From assembly GCA_902527245.1 (NCBI GenBank), contig CABZOI010000004.1, positions 93,530 through 157,529 on the forward strand: 64,000 bases of DNA, in the 5' to 3' direction. The notes beneath the pieces are model-generated. The model ran no database searches. It was not told the DNA's origin and saw nothing but the letters and a program-made list of their open reading frames with translations. The stretch is from an uncultured SAR92 cluster bacterium (GTDB taxonomy: Bacteria; Pseudomonadota; Gammaproteobacteria; Pseudomonadales; Porticoccaceae). Numbering within the stretch: the first letter of the stretch is position 1; every line of letters begins with the position of its first letter. A program made the position numbers and the translations under genes. Of this stretch, positions 62,052 through 64,000 are shown piece after piece.

Positions 62052-62390
62052 CTAATGCCTCTCAGAGACCATGTTTATTGTATATTTTGGAATTTCAACC
62101 GTAAGATCTTCATCTTTTACAATTACTTGGCAACTCAACCTGGAATCAGGATCCACTCCCCACGCTTTGTCTAAGTAGTCCTCTTCGAGCTCTTCTGCTT
62201 CATCAAGAGATTCATAACCTTCTCTGACATGAACATGACACGTTGTGCATGCGCAAGACATTTCACAAGCATGTTCTATATGAAGCCCATTTCTCAAAGC
62301 AGCCTCACACACAGATTCACCACTCTCGGCTTCTATCTCAATGCCTTCAGGACAAATTTCAACATGAGGCAAAAATTTTATTTTAGGCAT
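62052..62390 (-). CDS. fdx: [2Fe-2S] ferredoxin, ISC type
   Basis: A 112-aa electron donor for cluster assembly. The cluster cysteines are in HIEHACEMSCACTTCHVHV (C-x5-C-x2-C form) and the fourth in SRLSCQVIV. The start MPKIKFLPHVEICPEG is like E. coli Fdx. It lies between hscA and iscX. Confidence 0.97.
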   Translation of the reverse strand: MPKIKFLPHVEICPEGIEIEAESGESVCEAALRNGLHIEHACEMSCACTTCHVHVREGYESLDEAEELEEDYLDKAWGVDPDSRLSCQVIVKDEDLTVEIPKYTINMVSERH

Positions 62391-62418
62391 TATCTTTCAG
62401 TCTCATTTGCATATACCT

Positions 62419-64000
62419 TCAGTTTATTTCATCTTCTACTTGAGTTAATGTTTTTCCGGAGAGTACCTTTTTAATTGAGAAATTCATTCTTTTCTCCGCA
62501 AATGATTCACTTGATTGCATAAGCTTTTCAGTCAGCATAATCAATAAATCCCTGTCTTCAGAATCCTCTCTCACCTTTTGCAACTTTTCTATTTGCAATT
62601 GTAAGTTTTCAATTTCCTCAGTAGTCAATACATTTTTCGCATCTAACTGCAAAGCAGATTGCAGATCGTAAATTATACGATCCGCTTCAACTTGACTCTC
62701 CGCAAGAAGTCGATGCTTATGATCATCTTCGGCTTTATCAAAAGAGTCTCTTAACATTCCTGTAATTTCACTCTCCGTGAGGCCAAAGGATGGTTTTACT
62801 ACAACTGATGTTTTTTCGCCACTTGATAATTCCGTAGCTTCGACACTTAATAGCCCATCTGCATCGACCTGAAATAGAACTGATATTTTCGCAGCACCAG
62901 CTACCATGGGGGGAATATCCCTAACTTCAAAGCTGGCGAGTGATCTGCAGTCAGTCACCAACTCCCTCTCCCCTTGCACAATGTGCAGTTTCATAGCAGT
63001 CTGTCCATCCTTGAATGTAGTGAATTCCTGAACCTTAGATATTGGTATCGTGGAATTTCGGGGTATTATTTTTTCTACTAACCCTCCCATAGTCTCTAAT
63101 CCCAGCGATAAAGGATTAACATCCAACAACAAGGGATTTTCATCGTTTCTGTTACCAATCAAAATATCTGCTTGGTAAGCAGCGCCTATCGCCACAACTT
63201 TGTCTGGATCTAAGTCACATCTGGGTTGGATTTTGAATAGTTTTTTGACTTCTGTTTGGACATTAAAATTTCTAGAAGAACCTCCAACCAAAAGAACATT
63301 ATCAATTTCATCTATTTTTAAGCTTGCGTCTCTCAGCGTTTGCTTGCATGCTCTAATCGTTTTCTTTACTAAATCCTGCGTGAGATCTTCATACTGATCT
63401 CTAGAAAGAACTAATTGGTTTTCATAAAAATTAATTACCACCGATCTTTTCTGATTCGAAGTACTCAAGTTTTCTTTAGCGGCCCGTGCAGCAAGCAATA
63501 ACTCTGACTCCATTTTAACATTTCCATCAACATTGAGTTTCAATGACTGAATCATCCAGTTGACAATTGCATAATCAAAATCATCACCGCCCAAAGATGC
63601 ATCCCCACCTGTTGCAAGAACTTCAAAAACACCTTTAACCAGCCTCAGAATACTGATATCGAAGGTTCCTCCTCCCAAATCATAGACAGCAACTGTTCCC
63701 TCTTCTTGCAAATCCAATCCGTAAGCTATTGCTGCTGCTGTTGGCTCATTTAGAAGACGAAGAACCTTCATTCCAGCCAAAGTTGCTGAATCTTTTGTTG
63801 CTTGTCTTTGAGCCTCATCAAAATAGGCAGGGACTGTTATGACAACACCATCAATATCTCGCTTTAGAAATTCCAAAGCCCTCTTATTCAGAAACTTTAA
63901 TATCTCGCTTGAAATCTCTACAGGACTAAATATGCCTTTACGTGTTTCCACTTTTAAGAATCTGTCATCTGACAGATCAAATTTATAAGGGAAAAAGTTA
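62419..64000 (-). CDS. hscA: Fe-S assembly chaperone HscA (partial; N-terminus beyond window)
   Basis: An Hsp70-type chaperone that works with HscB on IscU. The frame stays open to the window edge: after the upstream bases it reads PYKFDLSDDRFLKVETRKG, then IFSPVEISSEILKFLNKRA, as in the middle of the HscA ATPase domain. ITVPAYFDEAQRQATKDSA, AAAIAYGLDL, YDLGGGTFDISILRL and LLVGGSSRNFNV are nucleotide-binding parts. The substrate-binding domain (VNPLSLGLETMGG) and a C-terminal helical lid follow. Roughly 85-90 N-terminal residues are outside the window. The apparent start METRKG at 63951 is an internal GTG. Confidence 0.95.
   Translation of the reverse strand, partial: NFFPYKFDLSDDRFLKVETRKGIFSPVEISSEILKFLNKRALEFLKRDIDGVVITVPAYFDEAQRQATKDSATLAGMKVLRLLNEPTAAAIAYGLDLQEEGTVAVYDLGGGTFDISILRLVKGVFEVLATGGDASLGGDDFDYAIVNWMIQSLKLNVDGNVKMESELLLAARAAKENLSTSNQKRSVVINFYENQLVLSRDQYEDLTQDLVKKTIRACKQTLRDASLKIDEIDNVLLVGGSSRNFNVQTEVKKLFKIQPRCDLDPDKVVAIGAAYQADILIGNRNDENPLLLDVNPLSLGLETMGGLVEKIIPRNSTIPISKVQEFTTFKDGQTAMKLHIVQGERELVTDCRSLASFEVRDIPPMVAGAAKISVLFQVDADGLLSVEATELSSGEKTSVVVKPSFGLTESEITGMLRDSFDKAEDDHKHRLLAESQVEADRIIYDLQSALQLDAKNVLTTEEIENLQLQIEKLQKVREDSEDRDLLIMLTEKLMQSSESFAEKRMNFSIKKVLSGKTLTQVEDEIN

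Overview
The window is a stretch of an AT-rich bacterial chromosome, most likely from a marine gammaproteobacterium. The gene order hscA-fdx-iscX, ndk, rlmN, ispG, hisS, yfgM, bamB, der, with guaB and guaA nearby, is a gammaproteobacterial arrangement. HisG is the long form and HisIE is fused, as in that class. The species cannot be fixed by eye. No rRNA, tRNA or CRISPR array was seen.

Layout. (1) 1-11025: the tail of a ThDP enzyme, a nucleoside hydrolase, and a lipid-type CoA catabolism block (four acyl-CoA dehydrogenases, a bifunctional hydratase/3-hydroxyacyl-CoA dehydrogenase, an enoyl-CoA hydratase, a thiolase and an RhlG-like reductase). Two abutting acyl-CoA dehydrogenases look like the two subunits of one heteromeric enzyme. 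(2) 11260-13722: a large exported DUF305/LVIVD-repeat protein. (3) 13858-21789: a catabolic cluster of Na+/solute symporter, BisC-like molybdenum S/N-oxide reductase, GcvT-family demethylase-like protein, iron alcohol dehydrogenase and aldehyde dehydrogenase. Its substrate is unknown. (4) 21786-25874: an alpha/beta hydrolase and a eukaryotic-type IleRS. (5) 26070-32134: metal genes. These are a His/Asp/Glu-repeat TonB receptor with a small partner protein behind a Zur/Fur-like palindrome, and a CsoR-regulated operon (beta-barrel-like protein, His-rich MerP-like protein, MerT-like protein, CsoR) whose operator covers the start codon. (6) 32142-39988: a compact histidine operon led by a TrpR-like regulator, with a HisD-HisB(dehydratase) fusion and a divergent HAD phosphatase that may supply the missing histidinol-phosphatase. 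(7) 40025-44028: GMP reductase and small envelope or redox genes. (8) 44033-49824: a 5.8-kb type III restriction-modification island inserted in the 3' end of guaA. It is bounded by 14-bp direct repeats, and the distal copy still encodes the native guaA tail and stop directly in front of the next gene. (9) 49807-64000: housekeeping genes guaA, guaB, xseA, der, bamB, yfgM, hisS, ispG, rlmN, ndk, iscX, fdx, hscA.

Start-site habits stand out. At least six genes appear to begin with TTG. Several operon-leading genes (30367, 32857, 53043, perhaps 13858) have a -10-like hexamer six or seven bases before the start codon and no Shine-Dalgarno sequence, which suggests leaderless mRNAs.
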